From Margaritifera margaritifera (lineage: Eukaryota > Mollusca > Bivalvia > Unionida > Margaritiferidae), in NCBI GenBank assembly GCA_029931535.1, contig JAQPZY010001675.1, forward strand, positions 2,818,001 to 2,882,000: DNA of 64,000 nt. The letters run 5' to 3'. Position numbers and translations under genes: made by a program. The first letter of the stretch is position 1. Each line of letters starts with the position of its first letter. Of this stretch, positions 1 through 12,400 are shown piece by piece. Below the pieces are notes generated by a model, which searched no databases, had not been told where the DNA came from, and saw only the letters and a program-made list of their open reading frames with translations.

Positions 1-12
1 GGATTATCCTAC

Positions 13-99
13 CGAGAATTGTCTATTCCTGCATAGTCTTAGCCTTCCTTTACCCAGCCCAGCTCCTATGATCCCCCCTGCATGAGCCATGGGACCTTC
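13..99 (-). CDS. CLC gene coding exon 8 (gating glutamate, helix F)
   Basis: 29 codons: [20 protein letters not shown] then RLCRNRQFS. Acceptor TTTTCAG|GAAGGT, likely donor TCG|GTAGGA. It completes GK|EGP across the intron, with the gating Glu as first residue. The usual GPMIHSG is GPMAHAG here. A stop follows two codons after the donor, supporting the exon end. Downstream exons lie outside the window. Confidence 0.9.
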
Positions 100-3000
100 C
101 TGAAAATAAAGAAACTGATGATTAGCATATTTATAGGAACATGAGATAAATGTGACTGAAAAATCTGTAATGATCACTGATTTTTCTCCATTATACCCTA
201 TATTACACCCCTCCATAAAAAAACTTGACTAGACTCCAAATCTTACTTCAAAATATTCTATCCGATCAAATGACTACATTTGTTGATTTTAAAAAGTTTT
301 GAAGTATAGAATAACACTGATTACTCTAAATGTTGAAATGTTGAGTCAAGTTTTATGATGGCAGGACCAGGTTATATTGGTGTAGATAAATTCTGCCTAT
401 CTATTTAATCTTCATTTATAGGTAAGTTTTGCCTATTTGATCCTCATTGGTATATGTAAATTTTGTCTACTTGATCCTCATTGGTATAGGTAAATTTTGC
501 CTATTTAATCCTCATTTGTATACTTTCATTTTGCCTGTTTGATTCTCATTGCTACAGGTAAAGTTTGCCCATTTGATCCTCAGTGCTATAGGTAAATTTT
601 GCCTATTTGATCCTCATTGCTATATGTAAATTTGGCCTATTTGATCCTCACTGGTATTACAAATTTTGGCTATTTGATCCTCACTGCTATAGGTAAATTT
701 TGCCTTTGATCCTCATTGGTACAGGTACATTGTGCCTATTTCATCTTCATTGGTATAGGTAAATTTTGACCATCTGATCCTGAAGTTGTACTCTGGTTTG
801 GCACTTCTAACTTTGGCATTTTTTGCAAATGAACAGCCAAAACAAAAACAGTCTTAGAATATACTTGCTGACAATCCTGGAGTAAAATATATATCCCCTA
901 AAGTGACACCAACACATGTGCTGGCACTCATCATGCAATATGATACATGTTTTGGCAGTGTGATCAAATGAGTCTGTTCAGGCCTTGGGTTTGTGACCTT
1001 TTTATTATTATAAGCAAAAGCAGCTTTGGCTGAACCAAACAGAATGTATCTTTACATTTATTTTTTTCCTAATTGAACTATTTTTTTTCTTACTTTTAAT
1101 TTAAAAAGTAATTGTTTAATTAACTATATTCATTTATATACAGTCTTATCTGTCTGGGAAGAGAGGAAAGACAGGTGAGTTGCTTAATTCAGGTTTATTT
1201 CAACAATAATTTAGCTGACAGGTTCTAAATTTAAAAAGTATTGTTGAAGACTGGTGATAGTTAATATTGGTAACCTTTAATGCAGGTTTTACTGCAATGG
1301 TGAATTTCTTCATGGCAACATCACCTGCTCTCCATTTTGTCACGTTTTTATAGCCAAGGGTAAAGTCTCATTACATTTTGATCAGAATGACATCTACAGT
1401 TCATAACTAAGGTTCCCAATATGGCCAAACTTTATAACCAAAGGTGAAACATGCTTCTGGCCAAGGTCATAACATGCCTCTAGTTTTTAGTATCAACTGA
1501 GTAAATTAATATGATGTTAAACAATGTAATCAAAGTATTTCCATTCATTATAACAGCACTATTATTTGACAAGTTCCTTCTGTTGTTACTACTTTCCTGT
1601 CTGGCACCACTTGTACAATGATGCAGGCAGTCAATTTGATAAATGTATTAGCCCACTTTTTTATGATGGAATAAACCATGAATCTACCATATTCAACGTA
1701 ATACGCACATGTGCCTCAATATATAAGCCCACACCCCTCTTTTAGGTCAGAACTCACATAAAAATATCCATTACTAAGCACACATAACAATCCCAGCATA
1801 CCTCATGAGAAAAACTGCCCATAAAACCAACATGGAACATGATGATTTTCTTGAAACTTCACGACGCATATCTGCTGTCTCATTACCACTTGATTCAGCC
1901 TCAGAAACGTATCTTACATGTGGCCTCAAACCACAATTACTTGCCCTTGAGGTTGACAAAAATCAGGAAGATGTTCCAAAAAAATAGAGACAGAGAAAGA
2001 TCTCAAAAGCAGTGGCCTGACCTGGGAAACAGCACCAACGGCAGAGGCTGACCAGAAGCAGTGGCGCTCCCTCAATGTTGCCTCAAGCACCATCCAGCAC
2101 AGAAAGGATTGAATGAATGAATTCCAAAAAAATAATACCAAGTTCAATGGTGTTTTCCACAGCTGACTTGTTTTGAAATGTTACAAGCTATGTTGATAAT
2201 AAAAGGGTAGACTTGACTGCTCTGCAATGAAGAGAGCGATATGTAAAATGTCACCTATAATTGCATGTCAGTCAAGCACCTGTTTGTTACTTCCCTTGAG
2301 TCAATCTGTTTACCATCTTAATATACAAAAACGAGCCAGTCAACCCATGATGAAAGGTTCAGGATTTTCATGTACTAAGGTGACTTAGTATGTGCAAAAA
2401 GTTAAAAAGGTCTATCAGTTATAGTTACAAATGTACAATAATGAATGGGTTATTCATAAGAAAGGAGGAAAATAATAGTGCTCTGAGGCCTGTACATTGG
2501 GGTCCTCAGAGAAAGATACACGGCTCTTAAATCTCTCATTCTTATCAAGCTACTGAAGCCAAAAACCTGAAAACTCTAACACTCGTTGAATATGTCATTA
2601 ACAATTAGATTCATTATTTAATTCAATATTTTAAAGAGAAAAAAATTCAAATTTATAGCATTTTTATTGATTTTTTTATATGCAAATTTGATACATTTAC
2701 ATCGTGCCATCCTTTTGATTGCCTCAGTAAGAAGCTAAGTGTGATATTTGGCATTTATACTCACTTCTCACAGCCTCAATTTCAATTTTCTTTCCATTAC
2801 AAGTTAGAGTAAGGGCCTATATTAAAAATACATGAAAATATCATTCAAGTTGATTTTATACCTGGAGGTCATTTACACTGTTTTTTTTCTTTTTTTTCTC
2901 AGATTCAAGCAGTTATATTCTGTGATGATGATGGTGTGACATGCTAGTAACAAATATCTGTCTATATAGCTGACAAGAGTTTAGTATTAACACAGTTACA

Positions 3001-6000
3001 TGGTATTAACACAGTTACATGGTTGGTTGGTTGGTTGGTTGTTATGGGTTTAACATCATTTTTCACCACATGATAGGCTATACATGGTGGCCAGTATATT
3101 TGGTGGAGGAAGAACCTGAGAAAACCCCAGGAAGAATCACTGACCCACGGGAAGCTACTGGCAAGCTTTCTCACATACCCACTTTAGCCGAGCCCATGAC
3201 TCGAACCCACGCAGACAGAAGTGAGATGTCAGTGATCTGTAAAGGCAAGCGCCTTAGACCACTTGGCCCCCCAGGGCCCCCCAGTTACATGGTATTAACA
3301 CAGTTACATGGTAGTTACATAGTATTAACACAGTTACATGATACTTAATGAGAGGATGGAGATGAAGACTCTATGAAGACTCTATAGTACAGTCATCTGT
3401 GCCTGTTTACTAAGCAGTTGTAACCATCAGAGAATGAGATGTGGGAAAATAAATATGTGTAAAATGTATTAAATGTAACCTTCCATGTGCCTTATCAACT
3501 TAAATGTAGAAAAACAAGGATATGAAACATATCCAACATAAAATACATCCTTTTTATTGTTTATTTTGGTTGAGACATTGACTGTGACAGCACGGCACTG
3601 TGGCAGAAGCTGATATCACATAAACATGAACCCTTTTGCTTATAATTATTGATTAAATTTACACCAGATATGTTCATAAAGATTCTTTTGAATTAACCTT
3701 GAACAGTTTATCTTAAAAAGTGTACATTTACCTGTCCCAAATGTTTTTTTCTTATTTAAAACTCATAGCTTTAGAATTTTGTGTAACTTTAAATTTAGTT
3801 GCAACTTTAGGACCTAAGAAGATGAACAAGAACTGGAAACCTTAGTGAACCGTCTCAACCATGCATCACTAAGGTATGGGATTGAGATCAGCACTAAAAA
3901 GTCCAAGCTAATGAAAAACAACCAGAGTGGTATCCAAAAGGAAATAAGAGTGAATGGACAGAAGCTGGGCACAGTAACAAGCTTCAAGTACCTAGGTGCT
4001 ATCGCCTCCGATGAAGGTTCGAAACTCGAGGTTCTTTCCAGGATTGTGCAAGCAACAACTGCACTGTCTAGGCTGAAGCCTATTTGGAAGGACAGCAACA
4101 TCAGAATCAGGTCCAAGATCAAGCTTATGCACTCCCTCATCATGTCCATATTCTTGTATGCATGTGAAACATGGACTCTGACTGCAGAACTACAGCAAGA
4201 ATTCATGCCTTAGAGATGAGATGTTATCAAAAGATCCTGAAAATCTCATACTTAGACCATGTCTCTAATGAGGAAGTGCACATTAGAATCCAAGGTGCAA
4301 TTGGACCATATGAAGATCTGCTCACCACTGTAAAGAAACGCAAACTAAGATGGTATGGTCAAGTCTCACACTCATCTGGCCTGTCAAAGACAATCTTACA
4401 GGGCACAGTGAGAGGAAAGAGAAAACGAGGCAGACAGAAGAAGAGATGGGAAGATAATATCAAAGAGTGGACAGGCATGGACTTTGCAAAGTCCCAAAGA
4501 GCAGTGGAGAACAGGGCAAAATGGAGAGAGATTGTCGCAAAGTCATCAGTGGTGCCCCTATGACCAGCCAGGTTACGGAAGAAATGAAAAATGAATGATA
4601 GGACCTAAGTGTACTTGTCTGTATATTACATGCACTGATTAGGCTGTATGCTTTTTAAAAATCCTACGTGTACTTGTCTGTAATTACACGCACTGATTAG
4701 GCTGTATGCACTTTAAATATCCAAAATTGTTTTGTCCATATTGAACTAACTTCTATAAAGTAATAGTTTTTAGTTTACTAATTTTGCCACTCAACCTCCA
4801 TGCATAATGTCATGTACTCAATGTTGTGCAAATGATTAAACCTCCCCCTCCCCCACCATTATAAACTTTATAATAGCTGGTGCTCTTCAGTACTTATGTA
4901 AATGGTTAGAGATACTCAAGCAAGATTACCCCTGTCCTCATATATTTTGAGGATGAATAGTCACAATAGTACAATTTTCACCTGTTTCACATTTCAGAGT
5001 GTCACATGTAAAATGCTTTTCCTATGATTGTACATTTAATTTCATTTTGAAATGTCCATATCTAGCACTTTTCACTTCATTTACCTGCAATTTAGTGAAA
5101 TGTCCATATCTAGCACTTTTCACTTCATTTACCTGCATTTTAGTGATATGTGAGATTATACAAACAATTGTTATTTCTTTTCAGGTCTGACCAGGTACTG
5201 GGAACAAGGCGTATATGTTGAATTAGTTCAGATGCTCCCTAGTAGTCAGGTGGTGCGGCAAGTCCTCACCAGGACATATCCAATTTACCTGGCAATATTC
5301 ACCAAGATTAATTCATACCACCACAATGGGATATAGTTCCTCAAAGATATCGCTCAGTCCTTCATCACAATGATCAATACTACTGCACAGAGAGGTAAGC
5401 CTTCATGAAACTGTATTGTCCTATTACAGGGCCACCTTTTATTGTTGTTTGCACTGGAATGCTGTGCAATTTTGCTATTAAACATGGTGTTGGTCCCATC
5501 ACTATGAGTAATGTGAGTGTGCTATTTTCTTTCCTAACAACTGGCTCAGTACCTGACACATAAATCCTGGAACATAGCACTTGTCAGTGTTTGTTTAGTG
5601 TCTACCTACACAAATTTTAAGAGGTATTTTGTGCTGCACCTCAAAAATCACCCAAAGTTTTCACATTTTACTACCCATGGACCAAATGCTATAAGTTGCA
5701 CAGGCTCAAGCTACCACTTGTCTTAAAGGTAATTTACTGATTAACTTTGCTGCCTAAAATGTAGCAGGTCTGTGTATTTTATTTTTCTGAAAATTTAATT
5801 TATAGGTTTAAAAAGTTTTTTAAAATTAAAACTTTTATTTAAAATTCTATAAAAATTTTACTGAACATTATTTTCCCATTTAAAACTTATTTTCAGATAG
5901 AAGGTGTCTCACACTGTAATTAACATATCACTGGTTTGAAAAATTCCTAAAATCGAGCATGATGCAGTATATTTAGTTTCATGGTCTTAAAATCATCTGG

Positions 6001-9000
6001 TCAAAAGGTTGCACCTTGCTGAACACTAATACTACACATTTGTAACAGCTCTCCAACTCAGTTTACAATGGAAATTGATCAGATTTGCTGAGTGAAGTTG
6101 AAATATGTGTGGCATGCCAATAGAAGAGTTGGACTCAGATCTGCCACAAAATGTGGGTCTGACAGACCTCAGACCACAATTAGTTCCTCCTAAGGTTGAC
6201 CAAAATCAGGAAGACATTCTCAAAAAATAGTACCAAGTTCAGTGGTGTGTTTCACAGCTGACTTGTTTTGAAATGTTACAAGCTATGTTGATATTAAAGG
6301 GTAGACTTCAAAGTTTACAAAACTGTATAGATTGTTACAATTGCCTTGCTCTGCAATGAAGACAGTTATATGTAACATGTCACCTAATTGCATGTCAGTC
6401 AACACTTTTTGTTACTTCCCTTTAGTCAATCTGTTTATCATTTGAATACACAAAAACAATCCAGTCAACCCATGATGAAAGGTTCAGGATTTTTATGTAT
6501 TATGGTGATATAGTATGTGCAGAAAGTTACAAAGGTTTATCAGTTATAGTAACAAATGTAAAATAATGAATGGTTATACATAACAAAGGAAAATAATTAT
6601 GGTCTGAGGCAACATTTCACCATATCTACTTACCTTGCCAACGGCAAGTCCTCCACATATGGAGAGAATAACTCCCCCTACTTTGGCGATGAAGGCTTCT
6701 AATGTAAGAAGGCCAGGAATCTTGATCCCATTTAAGTAGGCTTTCATAAATGGTATCCCACCACCAGCTGCCATTGGCTGAAATTGGAAATAAAACTGGT
6801 TGGATTGTACATCAGGGACTTTGAAAATTACAGAAAGCTGAAAACACATGGACGGTACTTATATATTTTTTGATGCAATATAATTAGCAACAAATGTTTT
6901 CTTTCCAAAAATATACCTCTGACAAACTAAAAAACAAAATAAAAACCAGAAAAAACATACGGCAACAAACTTTTGATCCCCAAAATGTACACTTGTAAGT
7001 ATATACAAGTAAAGACCATAATTAAATAGAAAGTAAGTATATACAAGTAAAGACCATAATTAAATAGAAAGTAAGTATATACAAGACCATAATTAAATAG
7101 AAAGTAAGTATATACAAGACCATAATTAAATAGAAAGTAAGTATATACAAGACCATAACTAAATAGAAAGTAAGTATATATAAGACCATAATTAAATAGA
7201 AAGTAAGTATATACAAAACCATAACTAAATAGAAAGTAAGTATATACAAGACCATAACTAAATAGAAAGTAAGTATATACAAGACCATAACTAAATAGAA
7301 AGTAAGTATATACAAGACCATAACTAAATAGAAAGTAAGTATATACAAGACCATAACTAAATAGAAAGTAAGTATATACAAGACCATAACTAAATAGAAA
7401 GTAAGTATATACAAGACCATAACTAAATAGAAAGTATATACAAGACCATAATTAAATAGAAAGTAAGTATATACAAGACCATAATTAAATAGAAAGTAAG
7501 TATATACAAGACCATAATTAAATAGAAAGTAAGTATATACAATTCTTCTTTAAGTAGGTTTAATATTTTTTTGCAAACAAAAATTGTTAATTCTGTGGTT
7601 TCACTATTTTTTTATGGATACCAACTTGTGTGGATTCGTGGTGCTCTGGACCAAGAAATTAAAGACCCAATGAAAAATGAGCCACATATGATGCAGAAAG
7701 GCCTTCATCATTTTGTTACTGATACATTCCTAAAAATCAACAAAGCTACTTGATAATTCAACTTTATTACTGTAATAAGATATTTATCTGTTACATGTGT
7801 TGATTTTACTCTAACCCATTTTGAAAATAAAAAAAAAGAATTATAAACATTTTTCATCTTTCAGTCAGTGACCTAGACCTTTGACCTTAAGCCTCTGAAA
7901 TTTATAGGGTTTTTTCTTACCCATTCACAAAGTTTGGTATCTGTAGATGGTGGACAACTTGAGTTACTGTGCAGAAATGAAAATGGTAACATACAGATGG
8001 AGGGACAGACAGATGGATGAACAACATCATAACTTAATACATTCAGCCTTATGGTGGGTAAATAAAATGGGTAAAAGCCTTAAAATATTTCAAATTTATA
8101 TATAAGAGGTCCAAAAACAGGTGGAACATTGTCACAAAACACATCCCTGGGCAAAAAGTTGCCTCCATTAGTTGCCTCTTACGATATGCAGGACACTGAT
8201 GACATCAAGCCTATTCCAGGGTATATAGAACAGGCTGGTTGAAAATTTTTCTGTTTTTACTAACGACAGCCAGAATTGAATGTGGATGCCCATCATTTGC
8301 ATGAATTTGAAATTCATTTATATGAGTGCTATTTGGTCAAATACTATAGAGTGGTTTGTTAAAAGGTGTCATTAAAAGGGATCCCTATTTGTCAGAAATC
8401 ACAAAAACCATATCTGAATCCATGCAAATCAGTATCATTTGTATGAAATTGAAAGGGCTTGATGCCAGGATGCTCTCTGTAAAATTTAGTTATATCTGAT
8501 TAAAATGTATTGTCTGAGTGGACTTTTTATTTATTTTTACTTATGGTTGCCATAACTGAATATATATATCCATCGGCATCATTTATTCCTTAATACCAAG
8601 ATTCTTCCTGTAAAATTTGCTCAAATTCTGTTTAGTGGGGGTTTCTTTGGTAATGGTGACCATATCCTTGTTTGTACAAACTTGAAGTTCTCATGCCAAA
8701 ATACTCTTTACCAAATCTGATTGAAATTGGTCTAGTGGTTTTTTATAAGTTAAAAACAGCAAATGTTGATGCATGATGCACAATACAAAATGCATCGTGC
8801 AGACTGGATGCAGGGCAATACCATAAGATTACCTGGCTTTTTTTAGAGCCAGAATAAAAACAAACAAAAGATAATTAGGGAAAAAATGAAGTCAGAGAAG
8901 GAAACATCAATAAATCCTTGTAATGAAAGTTGAATAAAGACTTTATTTTGGGCAGACTCACCTGTAGGCAGACGACAAGAGTAGATGCTAATAGTGTCAA

Positions 9001-9268
9001 GACCAAATTAATGGCTATCCATATTAAGGCAGCCTGGTACATACAGCCTTCTTTGGCACATCTGTCTAGAACTGGTTACTGAGTTAAGGAAATCATATTT
9101 TCAATACCATAAAAGGTATAAATATGAACAATATAAAAGGTCACATAACTAAGAAGTTAAAATCACAACCATTGCAAATCAAGACATTTTTAGTTTCATG
9201 TAGCATGTCTTATAGATAGATAACTATGTTTTGCCCTACACACACACACACATGCATATAAATGAGTA

Positions 9269-9301
<33 letters not shown>

Positions 9302-9378
9302 CTCTATATATCTATCTATTTCTATATATCTATATATATCTATATATATATATATATATCTATATATCTCTATATATA

Positions 9379-9475
<97 letters not shown>

Positions 9476-12400
9476 ATATAGATATATATATATATATATA
9501 GATATATATAGTGGTGCAGTCACTGGGCCAGGATAGTCTGGTCACATTGCCTTTCTCTTCACATGGGGATACTGCCGTGATTGCCAAAGGGCTCAAAACT
9601 GTACATGATAGGCCCCTTTTATGACATTTTCCCTTCTTATGACATTGACCTTTATCTAGGGCCTGACAATGCCATGTGACACAGGGTCTTGTCATATGCA
9701 GTAGATACAGTACGGTCTTAATATGAAAGTGCTTAAAAGTTTAAGGAGTACCATTTGCATGACCAAACTAGAAACAAATATGAGGCAAAGCCAAGAATTT
9801 ATCTCTTGTTCTTGGGCTGCATCCAAAACCTTCATTGTCAATTTCTACTCATCCTCCTTAATCATAATACCAAAAATCATCACTCAGTTGGTGTAGATGG
9901 AGATCAGGTTACAAGAAAACAGTAATGGACAGACAGATATACCGATGAAAATACATGATCTTTCACAATATGTCCGCAATAGTATGGATATGAAAACCTT
10001 TAAAATCAGAGCTTAACAGTATTCTGTTATACTTGTTATACAACTGGAAACTCTTTAACAAATACAGCTGAATGTAGATTGCCAAGGTCTAAATTAAAAA
10101 GTTGTTTGTTTGCCTTTAATCAACTGAGTCAACTAAAACATTGCAATCCACAAAGATTTTTAATTAATTTTTTTTTCTCCCCTAAAGATGTTATGTCTTT
10201 TAGTCTGCACCTTATCAGGATCATCTGGACACTGCATTTATTTACAAGTCTTTTCAATGCTGAATCAAACTTTTATGAAGATGTGTGCTGTTTACAAAAG
10301 CCATACTACCAAGCACAGAAGTGGCAGTCCCGCTTTGTGTTACAGTAGAGAAGTGATGCAGCAATGATGTCAAATGTCTAGTTTTGATGAATTGCTCAAT
10401 AAAAGAGATATGGGAAGACATTTGTGATCATGTTTTATGGCCCAATATGATGTTGACTATGCCCATGACAAAAGGCCCCTTACCATAAGCCTTAAGACAG
10501 AAAGGCCCCTTACCATAAGCCTTAAGATAGAAAGGCCCCTTACCATAAGCCTTAAGACAGAAAGGCCCCTTACCATAAGCCTTAAGACAGAAAGGCCCAT
10601 TACCATAAGCCTTAAGACAGAAAGGCCCCTTACCATAAGCCTTAAGAAAGAAAGGCCCATTACCATAAGCCTTAAGAAAGAAAGGCCCCTTACCATAAGC
10701 CTTAAGACAGAAAGGCCCCTTACCATAAGCCTTAAGACAGAAAGGCCCCTTAACATAAGCCTTAAGAAAGAAAATGGTACATGCACTTCTATAAACATAA
10801 GCTGCTTACAAAGACTTGTTGTGCACAATACATGAATTTGAAGAAAAAAACTTTAAAGTACTTGAATACACAACAAATGTTTCAGATCCTGAGGTGAGCT
10901 ACAAAGCTGAATAATCAGGACCAAATCCTCTGCTGATGCTAATCGAGTAAGGCAAGAAAACCAGTCAGCCCAATTATAAGATGAGGTAGGGCCCAGGCCC
11001 CAGTTTTCATCAGTTTCTCAATTTTTTTCTAAAGTGAGATTTTACTTCCTCCTGCTTAGTATCCTTCTGATGATATTGTGATTTCAGTGAGGGATAGAAG
11101 TAATGGAAAGGATTAAAAGTAACTCTTAGTTACAACTTTTTACATCTGGAAATTTAATCTTGAATATGGAGAAAAAATTAGGAATTCTGACAATTTTCCA
11201 CAGACTTAAAACAAGCCATATGGAAGGTCACATTCCTAATTATGTTAAACAAGTTAACACTGGACATTTGTCTCTGGTGTATCAAGAATATTTGGCTAAG
11301 TGTTTCTCATTTGTCAGGAACAATGAATGTTGATTCAGAGAGATTATCAAGAAATTCAAACAATGAATGGAATGGATGCAAAGTGAGAGACTGTTTCAGG
11401 ATATTCCCGGTAGCCAGAGTATATGGAAAATTAGATGTTAATTGATTTGTCTCCAGGTAAAATCATCAACTGCCGAATTATGCCTTGTACAGACCTGACC
11501 CAAACCCAAAAGCAGTGGCAATTGATTCTTGGAAATATACTAATTTCTCCTATTCTCACAGGTTCCCTAAACTTGCAGTATCCACGATCTCCATTCAGAA
11601 GATATCGCACTATCTGCCTGTTGTATTATTGCAGTAGTTTTGTTACAAGGTAGTGTTTGATCTGACCAAATGACAAAGTCTCTCAACAATGTTTTTCTGG
11701 AAATTAACAACAAAAGAATGAATCATTAGCAAATTTCATAAAGATCAACTTAATTTAATACACACACACACACACACACACACACACTCCAAATATTAGG
11801 CTCCTACATCTCATACTGAGAGTCAATCTCATCCCAAATGGCTGAAAGAAGTCCTTATGTTGATGATGGTTTCCAATGATCCAACCCATGGTACATGACC
11901 GCCCTTGTTTACATATTGCTTGCTGCCAAAAGCATGGTAAACAATAAGGGTCATTGAACTAAAACCTTGATATCATCCCAGAATGTTGCAATAATTGATG
12001 ACTCTTTCTATTTATATTATTAATGATATGCTAAAATATATCAATTAAATTTTAGACCTCAGTAATTTATGTTTATTTTACACCACAAAAGAGAGAAGTA
12101 TTAAAAAACCAGGCAACTAAATCTAATAATTAGCAAAGAGGAAAGAAAAAGAGCAAAGGAAAATGAAAGAGCGATGTGCCCAGAAAAGATAACTGCATTT
12201 AGAAGTATAGAATCTATCCCTTTAATAGCATGGCCATAAAACATATGCAATTAACACCATCAACCATGTATAGAAATGAAAATTCTGCAAAGAAAATCCT
12301 TTTTCTATAAATGAACAGCAACCCCCATCTGCCTTGTTATATTGACAGCTGCAGCTGTTGTAAAGATTAGGAAATAAATGTGATGTCTGATCCCAAAGAC

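Larger units (their letters stand above)
100..6633 (-). other. CLC intron 7, repeat-filled
   Basis: 6.5-kb intron between exons 7 and 8. It contains a 34-bp array, a duplicated block, two truncated RTE-like LINEs and a SINE-like element, listed separately. I see no exon in it. A short minus-strand frame at 5380-5580 contains SFMKAYL, which recalls exon 7, but the flanking residues do not match. Confidence 0.8.
6778..8961 (-). other. CLC intron 6
   Basis: 2.2-kb intron. Holds the 33-bp minisatellite (6992-7541), a short SINE-tail-like segment (8140-8225) and a degenerate 'bivalve-type' repeat (8270-8840). No other gene seen. Confidence 0.8.

Noticed and set aside
5380..5580. Minus-strand frame containing SFMKAYL, similar to exon 7 (PFMKAYLNG)
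   Set aside because: Only seven residues agree, the rest does not match a CLC, and there is no splice structure. Chance or a very old trace.
7022..7420. 132-codon minus-strand frame rich in YILTFYL
   Set aside because: By-product of the 33-bp intronic array; looks membrane-like only because the unit is AT-rich.
9231..9695. Frames of [18 protein letters not shown]
   Set aside because: Microsatellite translation.
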